A DNA stretch of 62,018 nucleotides from Deltaproteobacteria bacterium (GTDB lineage Bacteria; Myxococcota_C; UBA6777). Location: assembly GCA_002731275.1 (NCBI GenBank), contig PCBK01000195.1, forward strand, positions 1 to 62,018, read 5' to 3'. A program made the position numbers and the translations under genes. The notes below the pieces were generated by a model. The model saw only the letters and a program-made list of their open reading frames with translations. It was not told the origin of the DNA and did not search any database. Of this stretch, positions 16,435 to 26,885 are shown in pieces. The first letter of the stretch is position 1. Every line of letters begins with the position of its first letter.

Positions 16435-16986
16435 TCACTCTACCGACGCCGTCCTCGGCTTGATAGGAAAGCGCTCTCCCTTCCACTGTAAGACAAATCC
16501 TCCATCCTCCCCTTCTTCGAAGAGATCGCTGATCTGGAAGACAGCCTGCCTGCTCAACATCGCCAAGTGCCCCTCACCTTCTTTCGCGCCAGCCTTGCCA
16601 CTCTTCACTTCAGCGTACATGACACCGTCTTCGGCGAGAAAGAAGCGCTCTGGATCGAGGATATCTTCGGTTCCATCGTTGAGTAAAAGGACCAATGCCT
16701 CTTGCTGGCAATCGATGGACATGATCAAGAAAGGCACGTCTTCGATCTCGACGAGTACACGCTGGGGGCCATTGACGACCCAGTATTGCCCCTCTTCATT
16801 GCGTTGTAATTGGGCACTCAAGAAGCGCTGTGTTCCTTTGTGGTCGATCTTTTCACCCCGAAAAAACCATCCCCCCTCTGTACGAAAGGACAACAGCCCG
16901 TCGACCAAAAAGCGCGTGGGGATAGAGTGGAGACTCTCGGTCTCCGTGGGATGGAAGGTGGGGATACCGTTTTGTTTTCCGCTCAT
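16435..16986 (-). CDS. DUF1285 family protein
   Basis: 183 aa. The N-terminal half carries the DUF1285 signature: LVDGLLSFRTEGGWFFRGEKI, a LQRNEEGQYWVVNGPQ segment and VEIEDVPFLI. Structures of the family show a two-domain beta-rich fold, but the biochemical role is not known. The ATG overlaps the stop codon of the preceding kinase gene in the sequence ATGA, which implies translational coupling and tight linkage to the kinase. It may be a substrate or accessory of that kinase (inference). The C-terminal ~20 residues (VLQWKGERFPIKPRTASVE) close the domain. No signal peptide or membrane segment; cytoplasmic. Confidence 0.88.
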   Translation of the reverse strand: MSGKQNGIPTFHPTETESLHSIPTRFLVDGLLSFRTEGGWFFRGEKIDHKGTQRFLSAQLQRNEEGQYWVVNGPQRVLVEIEDVPFLIMSIDCQQEALVLLLNDGTEDILDPERFFLAEDGVMYAEVKSGKAGAKEGEGHLAMLSRQAVFQISDLFEEGEDGGFVLQWKGERFPIKPRTASVE

Positions 16987-19900
16987 ATTAGATCATCAGC
17001 TCCATACGAAAGGTTTCGAAGGGTCTCGGAGATCATCTGCGCTTCTTCGGGCCGCTCAAGGATCATCCAATGTTTGTAGGCGAGTCGGTAGGCGATCATC
17101 GCGCGCTCTGTATCATCAGCTTCCATCGCCATATCACCAGCGAGATGAAACATCCGGGCGAGGTCGATATCGACAAAGGAGACATCTTCGAGGATCTGTA
17201 TGGCATGTTGCAGATGGACATCCCAGGCCGACCAATCCTCCCTGATTGCGCAATCAGGGAGCAGACAGATATGTACAAGCGCGACAAGCCCCCGCCTCCC
17301 GATCCGTTGTAAAGAGGTCAGACACGCCTCAAGGGCGACCCTCGACTCGTGAAAACGACCTTGTTCAAGCAACAAGAGACCGAGGTTGAGTTCTGGTACA
17401 ATCGCCGTCGTCGTGCCAATTTCCCGATACAAGCGTAGCGCATCGCGATAAAACTGCTCCGCTTGTGGAAAGAACCCCTGAAAGCGCTCGATCTCACCGA
17501 GAGTATTGAGACAATTGGCGACGTGAGAGCGCGCCCCACAGAGCGCAAAGCCCTGCATCGCCTCCTTCAGGTATCCGATCGCCTGTTCGAGATAGCCCGC
17601 CTGTCTGGCGAGTGAACCGAGTCCAAAGCGACAGTGCGAAGACGCCATACGATCGTCGAGCTCCTGGCTGTCAAAGAGCGCCTGTAAAAACGCCGCTCGC
17701 GATTTGTCCAGTTGACCTCGTTCAAGCCACGTCAGACCAAGCTGCCGGCGACTGGAGACGAGCAAGCGCGCGTCGTGCAGCGCAATAGCGATCTCTTCTG
17801 CTTGCAAGAGCGCGTCAAGCGCCGTGTCAAACTCCGCGAGCATCCTCATATGCTCACCAAGCTCTCGAAGCGCCCGCCCGTGGACATATTGCCACTCAAG
17901 CACCTGATACGCGAAGCGTTGCGCCACCTCAATCGTGCGTCGCGCCCAATCAGAAGCCTCGACAAACTCGCCGCGAATGCGTTCGAGTTTACAACGCAAC
18001 AACCACTGTCGCCCCCACTGTACGTCGGTGTCATCGACGTCGAGAAGATACAACGCCTCTTCACGCTCATCGAGTAACATCTCGGCGGCCCGAAAATCTC
18101 CAGCGTCGATCTTTTGGTGGATACCAATCTCAAGAGGCATCAACGCCCCTTCAAATTTTCCGGCGGCGAGTAAGTGGAGCCCTCTCCTGCGAGAGAAGTC
18201 CATCCCCTTGTGCTTTCGTAACATCCGCTCACATGCGAGATGAAGGTCTTGCCAACGTCGGGCCTCACGAGCACGTCGTTCGAGACTTTCACGCAACATA
18301 CTGTGCACAAAGGACCACGTTTTGTCGCCGTGGCGTTTGGGTCGAGTCGCGAGGTCGTAGGAGATCAACTCATCGATTAGACCACGTGCAGGAGACACAC
18401 CAAGCTCGGCGCAAGCCTCCAACCACTCTGTATAATCGACTGTTTGTCCGAGGACCGCGGCGAGCTCAAGGGCGATGGCTTCGTCTTCTCCGTGATGCTG
18501 GAGGATGTAGTCGATCTGCCCTCCCCACACCTGGTAAAGACTGTCAGGGAAGTCGACCTCTGCGCCTTCTTTGAGACGGAATCCACGCGCGCCGATCTCC
18601 AGCAAGCCACGCTGTACCCAGTCCTCCACCAATCGCACAGCGAAGAGCGGATTCCCCGCAGTGCGTTCCTCGACGAGCGCCGCAAGCTCGCCTTCCAGAC
18701 CGAGCAACTCTCGGATCAAGATCGAACGATATTTTATCGGAAGCGCACCAACTTCGAGCTGTTGAGCATCATGCCGGCTCCTGATTTCCTGGAGATAACC
18801 GCGCTCGACGAGCCGCTGTGCGAGCGCTTCTCTTTGCGCGGTCATCACGATCAAGACGGGGAGCCCATCAGCCCCGGCGTCCAACAAGTGCGTGACAAAC
18901 CCTAACGCTTCGAGCCCCCAATGGATATCATCGAGCCACAAGATCACAGGACGCTCTCGACACATCCGCTGCAAGAGACGCTGTACCAAAACATAACGCT
19001 CCGTCACACTGTGGAAGCGTATCAGCTGCGCGCCTCGTTTGAGATCTTCATCTGTCGCAGGTTCGATCAGCTCGGTTAATGCATTCCACTCACTCGCCGC
19101 GTGGATCCCCTGTTTGCGCAAGATCTTCTCCAAGCGCACGAGAATGTCACGACGCGACATCCCACGACAGCGAAAGTAACGTGTGATCGCCGACGCGAGT
19201 CCATCCCCAGCCCCTCCCATAGGGCTATGCAGAACTTGTAAAGACTGCGCTGCGCCGACCTCATGTGCACGCTCACACAGCCACTGCGCAAGCCGACTCT
19301 TACCACAACCAGAAGGTCCATGAAGCACAACCGCCTGCACCTTCTTCTCTCGACGCACACGCCTCAACGCGTCCCACAAACGATTGCGTTCATCTTCTCG
19401 ATCGACCAAGGGTACGGAGCGCAACCCATACAACCCCAACCCAACGCCCAACAAGCGCAACGGTGAACCTTGCACAGAAGGCCGATGCCATGAAGACGGG
19501 ATCTCTGGCTGTTGTGGCTTCGGAGGTGACGTGGGAAACTTTGCATGTAAACTCGCGATGGATTCAACCTCAATGGTCTCCAAATCGTTCGAGAAAATCG
19601 CGGGTTTCTTCTTTTGGATTTGCGGGTAATCTTTTTGTGAGAGCAGCTCTTGTGGGATCGACGCGTTCTCTCCAAAGAGGAAGGATCGTTGCATCGAAGA
19701 GAGCGAAGAGATCGCCATCATAGAGGACGTGGAGCGCCCATCGGAGTCGATAAATGGACCGGCGTCGGGGTTAGGGATCTCCCGAAGCGCCCACGCTGCG
19801 TCAGCAGCCATTCGAAAACGGCGCGTAGGGTCTTTCTCCAGGAGTTTGCCCAACCATCTCTCGAACGCAAGAGGCACCTTCGTTTTGGGACGCAGTGGAG

Positions 19901-20615
19901 GAACAGGTTGGGACATGTGTTGCTTTTTCATGTCCTTAAAAGAAGAAGAGCGCCCAAAAGGTGGTCGTCCTGTCGCGAGTGTATACCCCAAACACCCAAG
20001 CGCATACAGGTCCGTCCACGGTCCGTAATCACGCCAATGCCCGATAAATTGTTCGGGTGCCATGTAAGAAGGTGTCCCCACCGCTTTGTTGGACTCCCAA
20101 ACCTGCGTCACACTGTCGAGGGCATGTGCGAGACCAAAATCTGTCAAAACAAGCGCTGAACGCCCCTGACGTAGGAGGACATTTTCCGGTTTGATATCGC
20201 GATGAATCACTTTACGTGCGTGTGCATGGGAGAGTGCGTCGAGCAGGAGCAATAAAATACCACGAATCTTATTCCAGGGAAGTCGACCACACAAAGCACG
20301 AAGCGCCCCACCCTCAGCCCACTCCATGATCAAATAGGGCGATCCTGCCTGTAACTTCCCTTGAGACAAGGCCTCTGTCACAGGCTCAATTCGACCACAA
20401 TCAAAAACCATCGCGATGTTTGGATGATCTAACCCTGCGATGGAGCGTACTTCGTTGCGAAAGGAAGACTGAAAGAGCGGTTCCTGAGCCCTCTCACCCG
20501 TCATCACTTTGACGGCAACCCTCTCCCCCTGCTCACGATGCACGGCGCTCCAGACCTCGGCCATACCACCCTGACCGATGACGGACTCTAACGCAAATGG
20601 CCCTAAAGGGATCAT
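16983..20615 (-). CDS. PknK-like Ser/Thr protein kinase with AAA-type ATPase and TPR region
   Basis: 1210 aa. The N-terminal kinase domain has the Gly loop GQGGMA (14-19), VAVK (Lys36), HRDIKPEN (138-145), DFG, and GTPSYMAPEQ. A linker of ~100 residues follows, then a STAND-like ATPase with Walker A GPSGCGKS (around 430) and Walker B VILWLDDIHW. The C-terminal half is a TPR-like solenoid (e.g. ARLLVSSRRQLGLTWLERG, ANCLNTLGEIERFQG, VPELNLGLLLLEQGRFHES). This order matches PknK-type kinases, which sense signals through the solenoid and ATPase. All catalytic residues are present. It is cytoplasmic, with no membrane segment. AGGAG lies seven bases before the ATG at 20615. It is followed directly by the overlapping DUF1285 gene. 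Confidence 0.95.
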   Translation of the reverse strand: MIPLGPFALESVIGQGGMAEVWSAVHREQGERVAVKVMTGERAQEPLFQSSFRNEVRSIAGLDHPNIAMVFDCGRIEPVTEALSQGKLQAGSPYLIMEWAEGGALRALCGRLPWNKIRGILLLLLDALSHAHARKVIHRDIKPENVLLRQGRSALVLTDFGLAHALDSVTQVWESNKAVGTPSYMAPEQFIGHWRDYGPWTDLYALGCLGYTLATGRPPFGRSSSFKDMKKQHMSQPVPPLRPKTKVPLAFERWLGKLLEKDPTRRFRMAADAAWALREIPNPDAGPFIDSDGRSTSSMMAISSLSSMQRSFLFGENASIPQELLSQKDYPQIQKKKPAIFSNDLETIEVESIASLHAKFPTSPPKPQQPEIPSSWHRPSVQGSPLRLLGVGLGLYGLRSVPLVDREDERNRLWDALRRVRREKKVQAVVLHGPSGCGKSRLAQWLCERAHEVGAAQSLQVLHSPMGGAGDGLASAITRYFRCRGMSRRDILVRLEKILRKQGIHAASEWNALTELIEPATDEDLKRGAQLIRFHSVTERYVLVQRLLQRMCRERPVILWLDDIHWGLEALGFVTHLLDAGADGLPVLIVMTAQREALAQRLVERGYLQEIRSRHDAQQLEVGALPIKYRSILIRELLGLEGELAALVEERTAGNPLFAVRLVEDWVQRGLLEIGARGFRLKEGAEVDFPDSLYQVWGGQIDYILQHHGEDEAIALELAAVLGQTVDYTEWLEACAELGVSPARGLIDELISYDLATRPKRHGDKTWSFVHSMLRESLERRAREARRWQDLHLACERMLRKHKGMDFSRRRGLHLLAAGKFEGALMPLEIGIHQKIDAGDFRAAEMLLDEREEALYLLDVDDTDVQWGRQWLLRCKLERIRGEFVEASDWARRTIEVAQRFAYQVLEWQYVHGRALRELGEHMRMLAEFDTALDALLQAEEIAIALHDARLLVSSRRQLGLTWLERGQLDKSRAAFLQALFDSQELDDRMASSHCRFGLGSLARQAGYLEQAIGYLKEAMQGFALCGARSHVANCLNTLGEIERFQGFFPQAEQFYRDALRLYREIGTTTAIVPELNLGLLLLEQGRFHESRVALEACLTSLQRIGRRGLVALVHICLLPDCAIREDWSAWDVHLQHAIQILEDVSFVDIDLARMFHLAGDMAMEADDTERAMIAYRLAYKHWMILERPEEAQMISETLRNLSYGADDLI

Positions 20616-20728
20616 GCAATTGCTCCTGCTCTTCCGAGTATTCGACGCGGAATGTTCCTTATCTCACAACAAAGCACCCAACGGCACAAGTGCCTCGTTA
20701 TGAACAATAGGGGCAGGGATTAGGGCTC

Positions 20729-20756
20729 ACTTGTCTCTCAAGAACGAGAGACAAGT
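20729..20756. terminator. Terminator-like hairpin after the methyltransferase gene
   Basis: Perfect 11-bp stem ACTTGTCTCTC / GAGAGACAAGT with loop AAGAAC, starting three bases past the stop of the minus-strand gene that ends at 20760. There is no long T tract on the minus-strand side, so termination may be weak or factor-aided. Confidence 0.6.
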
Positions 20757-20759
20757 TTC

Positions 20760-22385
20760 TCACGCCTCAAGCCGCTCAGCGGTAATCGTGATCGCGAGTT
20801 CGTCGATATGCTCTTGCTTCACAACGAACCCGACGTCTTCGATGCGCGAAAGAAGCGTCTCACGATCGTGCCAATACAGTCCAAAGAGAGGCGATGAAGC
20901 ATCTTGGAGTTGTCCCAACAAGGGCCACTGGGTCTTCAAAAAGGCACCCACAACCATACGGCCACCGGGTCGTGTTACGCGATACATCTCGCGCAACGTC
21001 CGATCGACGTCTGGCATCAAGTGGAAGGCACCGACACAGTGAACAGCGTCCATACTTGCATCTGCGATCGGCATGTCATACGCGCTCGCTCGCAGGAAGT
21101 GAAGCTGGTTAAGCCCCGCGCGCTTTTTGAGCTGCGAAGCTTTTTTCAACATCGACCAGCTCATGTCGAGACCGATCGTAAATCCTTTGTGTGGATCGAG
21201 CTGACTCGCGATCGCCCGAGAATAATTCCCTGTCCCACAAGCCACATCCAGAATAGCCCAATCAGGCTTTGCGCGCAATTGTACGACACTCAAAGCGATA
21301 TCTTTTTGCAGGCTTCGCTTGGTCAAAACGCGCGTCAACTGTGGCCGGAAGATCGTCTCGTAAAACTGGCTGTAAAGGGGCTGCTCCATCAAACGTAGCA
21401 AAGGACTCGTCGAGATAGACGCGTCGTCCCCCATCATATCCAACACACCATCGAGGATCGGATATCGGGTATGAGAGGACTCACACACAGCCTCTCGTTC
21501 CAAAAGCTGCATCCCGACATCCTGACTCTCCGGACACTTGAGCACACCCCCCACTCCAGGCAAGGAGGGATGCACTGAGGAAGAACGCGCAGGAACGTGC
21601 TCCTCCTCCCTCGGCGCAGCGACGAATTCTTCTTCTACAACTTCCTCTGCGACTTCAGCGGTGCTTTGTTGATGTTCGTCTTTGAGTTCACCGACAATAT
21701 CTGCGAGTCTGGCCGCCACATCGACGGGCTTCTCTTCAGCAGGAGTCTCTTTTTTGGCTGGCTTCTTCGAGCTTTTGGATTCTTTCGTCGGCGTGGTGCG
21801 ACTCTCTTTCTCCGAAGTTGCTGCCTTTTTGACCTTTTTGGCCTTGTCTGCTTTCTTCGTGGTTTTCTTCGATGTTTCTTTGGCCTCAGCACGCAAACGA
21901 GCGCTTTGCTCGGCTCGTGCTGCGAGCTCTTCCTGAAGCGCAGGGATCTCGACCTCCAATATCCCGACGAGGCGCTTGCCGACACCTTTGACATCGAGTA
22001 GCGACTCGTCTTTGAGGGCTTTTGCGAGCCCTTCAAGGTCTGTGACTCCCAGGGTATCCTTGATCGCCAAGGCAGTCACACGGCCGATCCCTTGGATACG
22101 CACGATGTCCGCAAAGCCTTCACCGTAACGCTCACACATTTCGTCATAGACTTCAAAGGATGTTTCCGACTGGAGCGTCAATACAGCTTCTTTCGCCTCA
22201 TCTGTGACGCGATCCCAATCCTCCATGTCCTCTTCGGACAGGGTGTAAAAGGCATCCCCACACTCTTCGACAAAAGATGAGGCCTTCAAAAAACCTGTAC
22301 TTCGGCGACTTGACTCTTTCGAGATTTTCAACAAAGTACCTGTCTTCCACAAGATATCAGCAGCTTCCAAATATGTCGTTTTCAC
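20760..22385 (-). CDS. Helix-hairpin-helix/SAM-dependent methyltransferase fusion
   Basis: About 541 aa. The first ~150 residues contain a helix-hairpin-helix type element (VRIQGIGRVTALAIKDTLGV...LLDVKGVGKRLVGILEVEI), as in DNA-binding proteins. A ~100-residue Lys/Ala/Glu-rich linker follows. The C-terminal ~270 residues form a class I methyltransferase with motif I LDVACGTGNYSRA, a GLDMSWSML motif and CVGAFHLMPDVDRTLREMYRVTRPGGRMVVG, close to UbiE/COQ5-type enzymes. A CPES..., Cys-containing segment precedes it, similar to the zinc region of rRNA methyltransferase RlmA (weak). The substrate is unknown. I chose GTG at 22385 because GGAG lies eight bases upstream; ATG codons at 22451 and 22502 are in frame but lack ribosome-binding sites. 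Confidence 0.85.
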   Translation of the reverse strand: MKTTYLEAADILWKTGTLLKISKESSRRSTGFLKASSFVEECGDAFYTLSEEDMEDWDRVTDEAKEAVLTLQSETSFEVYDEMCERYGEGFADIVRIQGIGRVTALAIKDTLGVTDLEGLAKALKDESLLDVKGVGKRLVGILEVEIPALQEELAARAEQSARLRAEAKETSKKTTKKADKAKKVKKAATSEKESRTTPTKESKSSKKPAKKETPAEEKPVDVAARLADIVGELKDEHQQSTAEVAEEVVEEEFVAAPREEEHVPARSSSVHPSLPGVGGVLKCPESQDVGMQLLEREAVCESSHTRYPILDGVLDMMGDDASISTSPLLRLMEQPLYSQFYETIFRPQLTRVLTKRSLQKDIALSVVQLRAKPDWAILDVACGTGNYSRAIASQLDPHKGFTIGLDMSWSMLKKASQLKKRAGLNQLHFLRASAYDMPIADASMDAVHCVGAFHLMPDVDRTLREMYRVTRPGGRMVVGAFLKTQWPLLGQLQDASSPLFGLYWHDRETLLSRIEDVGFVVKQEHIDELAITITAERLEA

Positions 22386-22713
22386 GATATTTTCTCCAAT
22401 CACAATTCCTTGCCGTGTGCGCTCTCTTTGAAAAAATGAATCTCTATTCATAAGAGCTACGTTGTCCGACCAATATGTAATGCAAGTACACGAAGATAGC
22501 AACCCCTTTCGCCAAGATATGACATAGATACAACAAGATGCGGTAGACGTGCGGTCGTGTAGAGGGGCAGAAAAGACCTACGAGAGTGGCGCGCCGGAGA
22601 CATCGCGACGTCTCCGACGAAAGATTGAGGAGGGAGCCCTACGAACGGGTAGAGGGGGTTGAGATCTATTTGGCGTGCTGATTTGCAGGAGGTTTTTGTC
22701 AGGAGAGGATGAC

Positions 22714-23793
22714 TTAATCTTCTTTGCCTGTGTAAAGGGAAGAGACATACTCTGCGTAGCCATTGTAAGGTTTGGTGTCGATCTCCTTGAAGTCTGGCAA
22801 GAGGCGCTCTTTGGCCTGACTCCAGCGAGGGTGCGGCTTCTCGGGGTTGACGTTCGAGTAAAAACCGTACTCAGCGGGGACAGCAGTGTTCCAGAACGTC
22901 TTAGGCTGGATTGATGTCAGCTCCATGCTGACGATCGACTTGATGCTCTTGTAGCCGTATTTCCAGGGGATAATTAAACGGATAGGTGCCCCCATCTGTC
23001 GCGTCAGAGGGTGACCGTAGACACCTGTGGCGACAAACGCCAACTCGTTCATCGCCTCATCAAGTCGCAACGCCTCATGGTACGGGAAGGTGTAATTGCT
23101 CAGGTGCTCGATCCCTGGCATCTGATCGGGCTTGTGTGCGGTCAAAAAGCGCACGTACTTGGCAGAGGATGGATACCCCATGAGTTTGATCAATTTGGAG
23201 AGCGGGAACCCGACCCACGGGACGGTCATCGACCACGCCTCAACACAACGAAAGCGGTAGACACGCTCTTCAAGGCCGATCTGCTTGATGATGTCCTCAA
23301 CATCCATTTTGACGCTTTTGTCGAAGAGCCCCCCAAATTGAAGCTGCCAAGGGACCGTCTCAAAGCTGCCAGTTTGCTTCCAGACTTGATCTTTGACCAC
23401 CGAAAACTCGTAGTAATTGTTGTACGCTTGCGCCGCCTTCTCCGGTGTCACGTCGCGCTCTGAGACCTTGTACAACTCGTTTCGCTTGGCTGGATACAGA
23501 GAACGTGCCTGCGCGTTGCTCGGGTAATTGTCGGCGGGCTCTTTGCCTACTGTGAAGGTGTCCTTTTGGACGGGACGAGAGGTCGGCTGACGACGCTCTG
23601 GGACCCCTTCTTCCGCGCCTCCATCGGGCTGCAAGGAGGTCGGCACACAGCCTCCCCATAGCGCCCCAGAGAGAAGACCAAAGCCCCCAATACCACAAGC
23701 CTTCACGATCTCGCGACGCTTCCAGTAGGTGGACTCATCAGTAGCTTGTGACTCGGGGATATACCAACCAGGACGCCTATGAAACCAGGCCAT
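22714..23793 (-). CDS. msrP: Molybdopterin-dependent oxidoreductase, MsrP (YedY) type
   Basis: 359 aa; E. coli MsrP has 334. MsrP repairs oxidised methionine in periplasmic proteins using a molybdenum cofactor. Seen here are a twin-arginine signal (KRREIVKACGIGGFGLLSG), NYYEFSVVKDQVWKQTGSF, the molybdenum-ligand Cys in YRFRCVEAWSM, VPWVGFPLSKLIK, and RLIIPWKYGYKSIKSI. After the signal, GGC followed by a Pro/Thr/Ser-rich tether (RRQPTSRP) suggests a Tat-exported lipoprotein, unlike soluble E. coli MsrP. The usual membrane partner MsrQ is not adjacent. GAGGTGA precedes the ATG. Single-gene unit, probably; the electron donor must be encoded elsewhere. Confidence 0.93.
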   Translation of the reverse strand: MAWFHRRPGWYIPESQATDESTYWKRREIVKACGIGGFGLLSGALWGGCVPTSLQPDGGAEEGVPERRQPTSRPVQKDTFTVGKEPADNYPSNAQARSLYPAKRNELYKVSERDVTPEKAAQAYNNYYEFSVVKDQVWKQTGSFETVPWQLQFGGLFDKSVKMDVEDIIKQIGLEERVYRFRCVEAWSMTVPWVGFPLSKLIKLMGYPSSAKYVRFLTAHKPDQMPGIEHLSNYTFPYHEALRLDEAMNELAFVATGVYGHPLTRQMGAPIRLIIPWKYGYKSIKSIVSMELTSIQPKTFWNTAVPAEYGFYSNVNPEKPHPRWSQAKERLLPDFKEIDTKPYNGYAEYVSSLYTGKED

Positions 23794-24157
23794 ATGTTCA
23801 CCTCACGACAAAACATCCACACCCTTTTCGATGTAGACAACACAACATGTCACACACTCGCGACATTCGAATAAATCAAGACACGTACAGAGTATGGTCT
23901 CATGGGGGACAAAAAAGTTACACCTGACAGCTTTCCCCAATGAGTGAGACCCTTGGAGGAAAAAAGACCAACGCTGCTTTGCACACTCCATACGAAATAT
24001 AGGACACAACCATCTAAAATGATAGTCCTTTCAACAATAGCCCTTGATCGAAGTGAAGGGACGGAGTATCCTCACATCAGACCTATCACTGACATGTTTC
24101 GCGTCATGTCACTCTCATCACATTCTCTACCCAAGCGTATGGACGAAGGTGCACTTC
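23794..24157. other. Divergent intergenic region
   Basis: 364 bp between the minus-strand msrP and the plus-strand XRE regulator. No repeat or gene was seen; it should contain both promoters, but I find no confident -35/-10 pair. Confidence 0.45.
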
Positions 24158-24970
24158 ATGGAAAAATCATTTCCAACAAAGATCCGAGAACAACGCGAAA
24201 AAATGGGCCTCACCAAAGAAGCACTTGGGCATCTTGTGGGGATACAGGCGAGCTATATCGAGCGCATCGAACGAGGGACCAAGATCCCCAAACCAAGCGT
24301 CGCGCGTCGTCTCGCACAAGCTCTACAGCAAGATGAAGAGTCCTACGTCAATTGGGCCAAAACACGTAGCGACAACGAACACAAGCCCCCACAGAGCACC
24401 CCCACATACCCGCGCTACCCCGAAGCACGCGAAGCCTTGATCGGACTCAGCGAAGACCCCGAAGAGGCACGACAACTCTTCAGCAGCACCTCCATGGGTC
24501 CACTTGAGGCAGCACTCTACGGCTTGTTGATCGATCGTATGTCCGCACAGATGGGAGATCTCGGATTTTGGGGCTTTATGCCCAAAGAGTCCCCTGCGCA
24601 CACACCCAATGGGCGCCTCCTGCTCGACGCGTTCTTCGAAATGCTCACCCACCCCGAAGGTGAAATCGCCGACTACACAAAGGTCTTCTCAGGTATGATC
24701 AAGGCCTGGCGCTACCTCCCTCCTCATCGCATCGTCGTGATGACCCCTGACGATAACGAGATCATCTACAGACTCGCGCTCGTCGATAAACAAGGCTCCA
24801 TCATCCCAGCCCTCGAACCAGAAGACCCCTTCTACGCGCTCTATCGTATGCTCACAACACAACAACAACGCGATATCGCGGACATCTGCAACGTCCTCCT
24901 GCGCAGCGACGAGCGGCTGGAGATCCAGGCCGCCCTCGTCGCCCTCTCACGCTGGCACCACAGAGATTAA
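24158..24970 (+). CDS. XRE-family transcriptional regulator
   Basis: 270 aa from the ATG at 24158, chosen because GAAGGTG sits seven bases upstream; the frame is open further upstream without a start signal. Residues ~7-62 form an XRE/Cro helix-turn-helix (KIREQREKMGLTKEALGHLVGIQASYIERIERGTKIPKPSVARRLAQAL). The remaining ~200 residues (e.g. LEAALYGLLIDRMSAQMGDLGFWGF, RIVVMTPDDNEIIYRLALVD) form an uncharacterised, possibly ligand-binding domain. Probably a cytoplasmic repressor or activator. It is divergent from msrP, so control of that gene is possible (inference). Confidence 0.9.
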   Translation: MEKSFPTKIREQREKMGLTKEALGHLVGIQASYIERIERGTKIPKPSVARRLAQALQQDEESYVNWAKTRSDNEHKPPQSTPTYPRYPEAREALIGLSEDPEEARQLFSSTSMGPLEAALYGLLIDRMSAQMGDLGFWGFMPKESPAHTPNGRLLLDAFFEMLTHPEGEIADYTKVFSGMIKAWRYLPPHRIVVMTPDDNEIIYRLALVDKQGSIIPALEPEDPFYALYRMLTTQQQRDIADICNVLLRSDERLEIQAALVALSRWHHRD

Positions 24971-25188
24971 GACCACAAGCGCCAAAAACACACACCACAC
25001 AACACGACAAGTACACAACCTAACGCCTTCATATCAAGCACCTTTCGCAAGAGAATTTGTGACAAACAGATTGCACCCGATGAGTCCATACAATACGTCG
25101 GTAACGTCGTGTTGTTACGACAAACAAGACCTTCGAATGTTTGGAGTGATTGATGAGTGTAAGTGGAGTGTGAAGCAACCAGAAAGGA

Positions 25189-26799
25189 TTACATACGGAA
25201 GACGCCGTACTTTGTCGCCGTTTGTGGCGCGAGGAGAGCTGCGGAGAGAGCGAGACCAAGGACTTTTCTCGTATCAGCAGGATCGATGATACCGTCATCC
25301 CAGAGGCGCGCAGTGCTGTAGTAGGGGCTCCCCTCCTGTTCGTATTTGTCGAGGATTTTTTGGCGGAAGGCGGCCTGTTCCTCTTCGCTCATTCCGTCGG
25401 AGTGACCTCTTTCGGCCTGTTGCATCTTGACCGTGAGCAGGACATTGGCAGCCTGCTCGCCACCCATCACGCTGATACGGCTGTTGGGCCACATCCACAT
25501 AAAGCGCGGGCTGTACGCACGACCACACATTCCATAATTGCCAGCACCAAAGGAACCACCGACGACGACCGTAAATTTGGGGACAGCGGCATTGGAGACC
25601 GCGTGAACCATCTTGGCGCCGTCTTTTGCGATCCCGCCTGCCTCATAGTCCTTTCCGACCATAAAACCAGTGATATTTTGCAAGAAGATCAAGGGGATAT
25701 TGCGCGCAGTACACAGCTCGATAAAGTGCGTCCCTTTGAGCGCAGATTCACTAAACAAGATACCGTTGTTTCCGATGATTCCGACAGGGAAACCAAAGAT
25801 ATGGGCAAAGCCACATACAAGCGTCGTCCCGTAACGAGCTTTGAACTCACGGAAGCGACTGCCATCGACGATACGTGCGATGATTTCGCGAATGTCGTAG
25901 CTGATGCTCGTACTAGAAGGCAAAATCCCGTAGATCTCTTCGGGGTCATATGCAGGTTCTTCTGGTGGGAGTCGCTCGACTTGGTAGCCACGATTGAGGT
26001 TGAGACCAGCGATCGCATCGCGTACGATTTGAAGCGCGTGCTCATCGTCCTCTGCATAGTGATCTGCGACACCAGAGACACGTGTGTGGACGTCTGCGCC
26101 ACCGAGCTCTTCGGCGGTGACTTCTTCACCCGTTGCGGCTTTCACGAGAGGAGGACCACCGAGGAAGATCGTCCCGTTGCCCTTTACGATGATGGATTCA
26201 TCGCTCATCGCAGGGACATACGCCCCACCAGCCGTACACGAACCCATCACAGACGCGATCTGTGGGATACCCATCGCGCTCATCGTCGCCTGGTTGTAAA
26301 AGATTCGTCCAAAGTCATCGACATCAGGGAAGACCTCATCTTGCATCGGCAAGAACGCGCCACCGGAGTCGACGAGATAGATACAGGGGAGTTGGTTTTC
26401 CCGGGCAATTTGTTGCGCACGAAGGTGCTTTTTGACCGTCATCGGGAAGTACGTGCCACCTTTGACGGTCGCGTCATTGGCGACGATCATACAAGGTGTA
26501 TTGTGGACAAGTCCCACACCTGTGACCACACCAGCCCCAGGCGCCTTGTTATCGTAAAGTTCCCAGGCGGCGAGGGGGGAGAGTTCCAAAAAGGGTGTCC
26601 CTGGATCGATCAATTGCTCGATGCGATCGTGCACAAACAACTTACCACGTGAGCGATGACGCTCGATCGAGCGCTCGCGTCCTCCACTACGGGCGAGCGC
26701 GATACGCTCACGTAAGGTCGCGACAAGCGAACGGTTATGCGCGTCGTTTTCTTGATATTGGGGACTGGACGTTTGGATACGAGACTCGATTTGCTCCAT
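25189..26799 (-). CDS. Acyl-CoA carboxylase carboxyltransferase (beta) subunit, methylcrotonyl-CoA type
   Basis: 536 aa, the usual size for the methylcrotonyl-CoA carboxylase beta subunit. The enzyme moves the carboxyl group from biotin to 3-methylcrotonyl-CoA in leucine breakdown. Typical segments are [16 protein letters not shown], the oxyanion-forming [36 protein letters not shown], and [24 protein letters not shown], the last characteristic of MCC rather than propionyl-CoA carboxylase. The biotin-carrying alpha subunit is not adjacent, which is unusual, as the genes normally cluster. AAGG precedes the ATG. It is alone between an intergenic gap and the downstream repeat protein; substrate assignment rests on these motifs. 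Confidence 0.95.
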   Translation of the reverse strand: MEQIESRIQTSSPQYQENDAHNRSLVATLRERIALARSGGRERSIERHRSRGKLFVHDRIEQLIDPGTPFLELSPLAAWELYDNKAPGAGVVTGVGLVHNTPCMIVANDATVKGGTYFPMTVKKHLRAQQIARENQLPCIYLVDSGGAFLPMQDEVFPDVDDFGRIFYNQATMSAMGIPQIASVMGSCTAGGAYVPAMSDESIIVKGNGTIFLGGPPLVKAATGEEVTAEELGGADVHTRVSGVADHYAEDDEHALQIVRDAIAGLNLNRGYQVERLPPEEPAYDPEEIYGILPSSTSISYDIREIIARIVDGSRFREFKARYGTTLVCGFAHIFGFPVGIIGNNGILFSESALKGTHFIELCTARNIPLIFLQNITGFMVGKDYEAGGIAKDGAKMVHAVSNAAVPKFTVVVGGSFGAGNYGMCGRAYSPRFMWMWPNSRISVMGGEQAANVLLTVKMQQAERGHSDGMSEEEQAAFRQKILDKYEQEGSPYYSTARLWDDGIIDPADTRKVLGLALSAALLAPQTATKYGVFRM

Positions 26800-26885
26800 A
26801 CATACAACCTTTTCGATAGAAAGAGAGGGATCGTGGGCGGCTTCTTTACATCCTCAACATTGGATGTCTCCCTTGAAAGTCAAGG

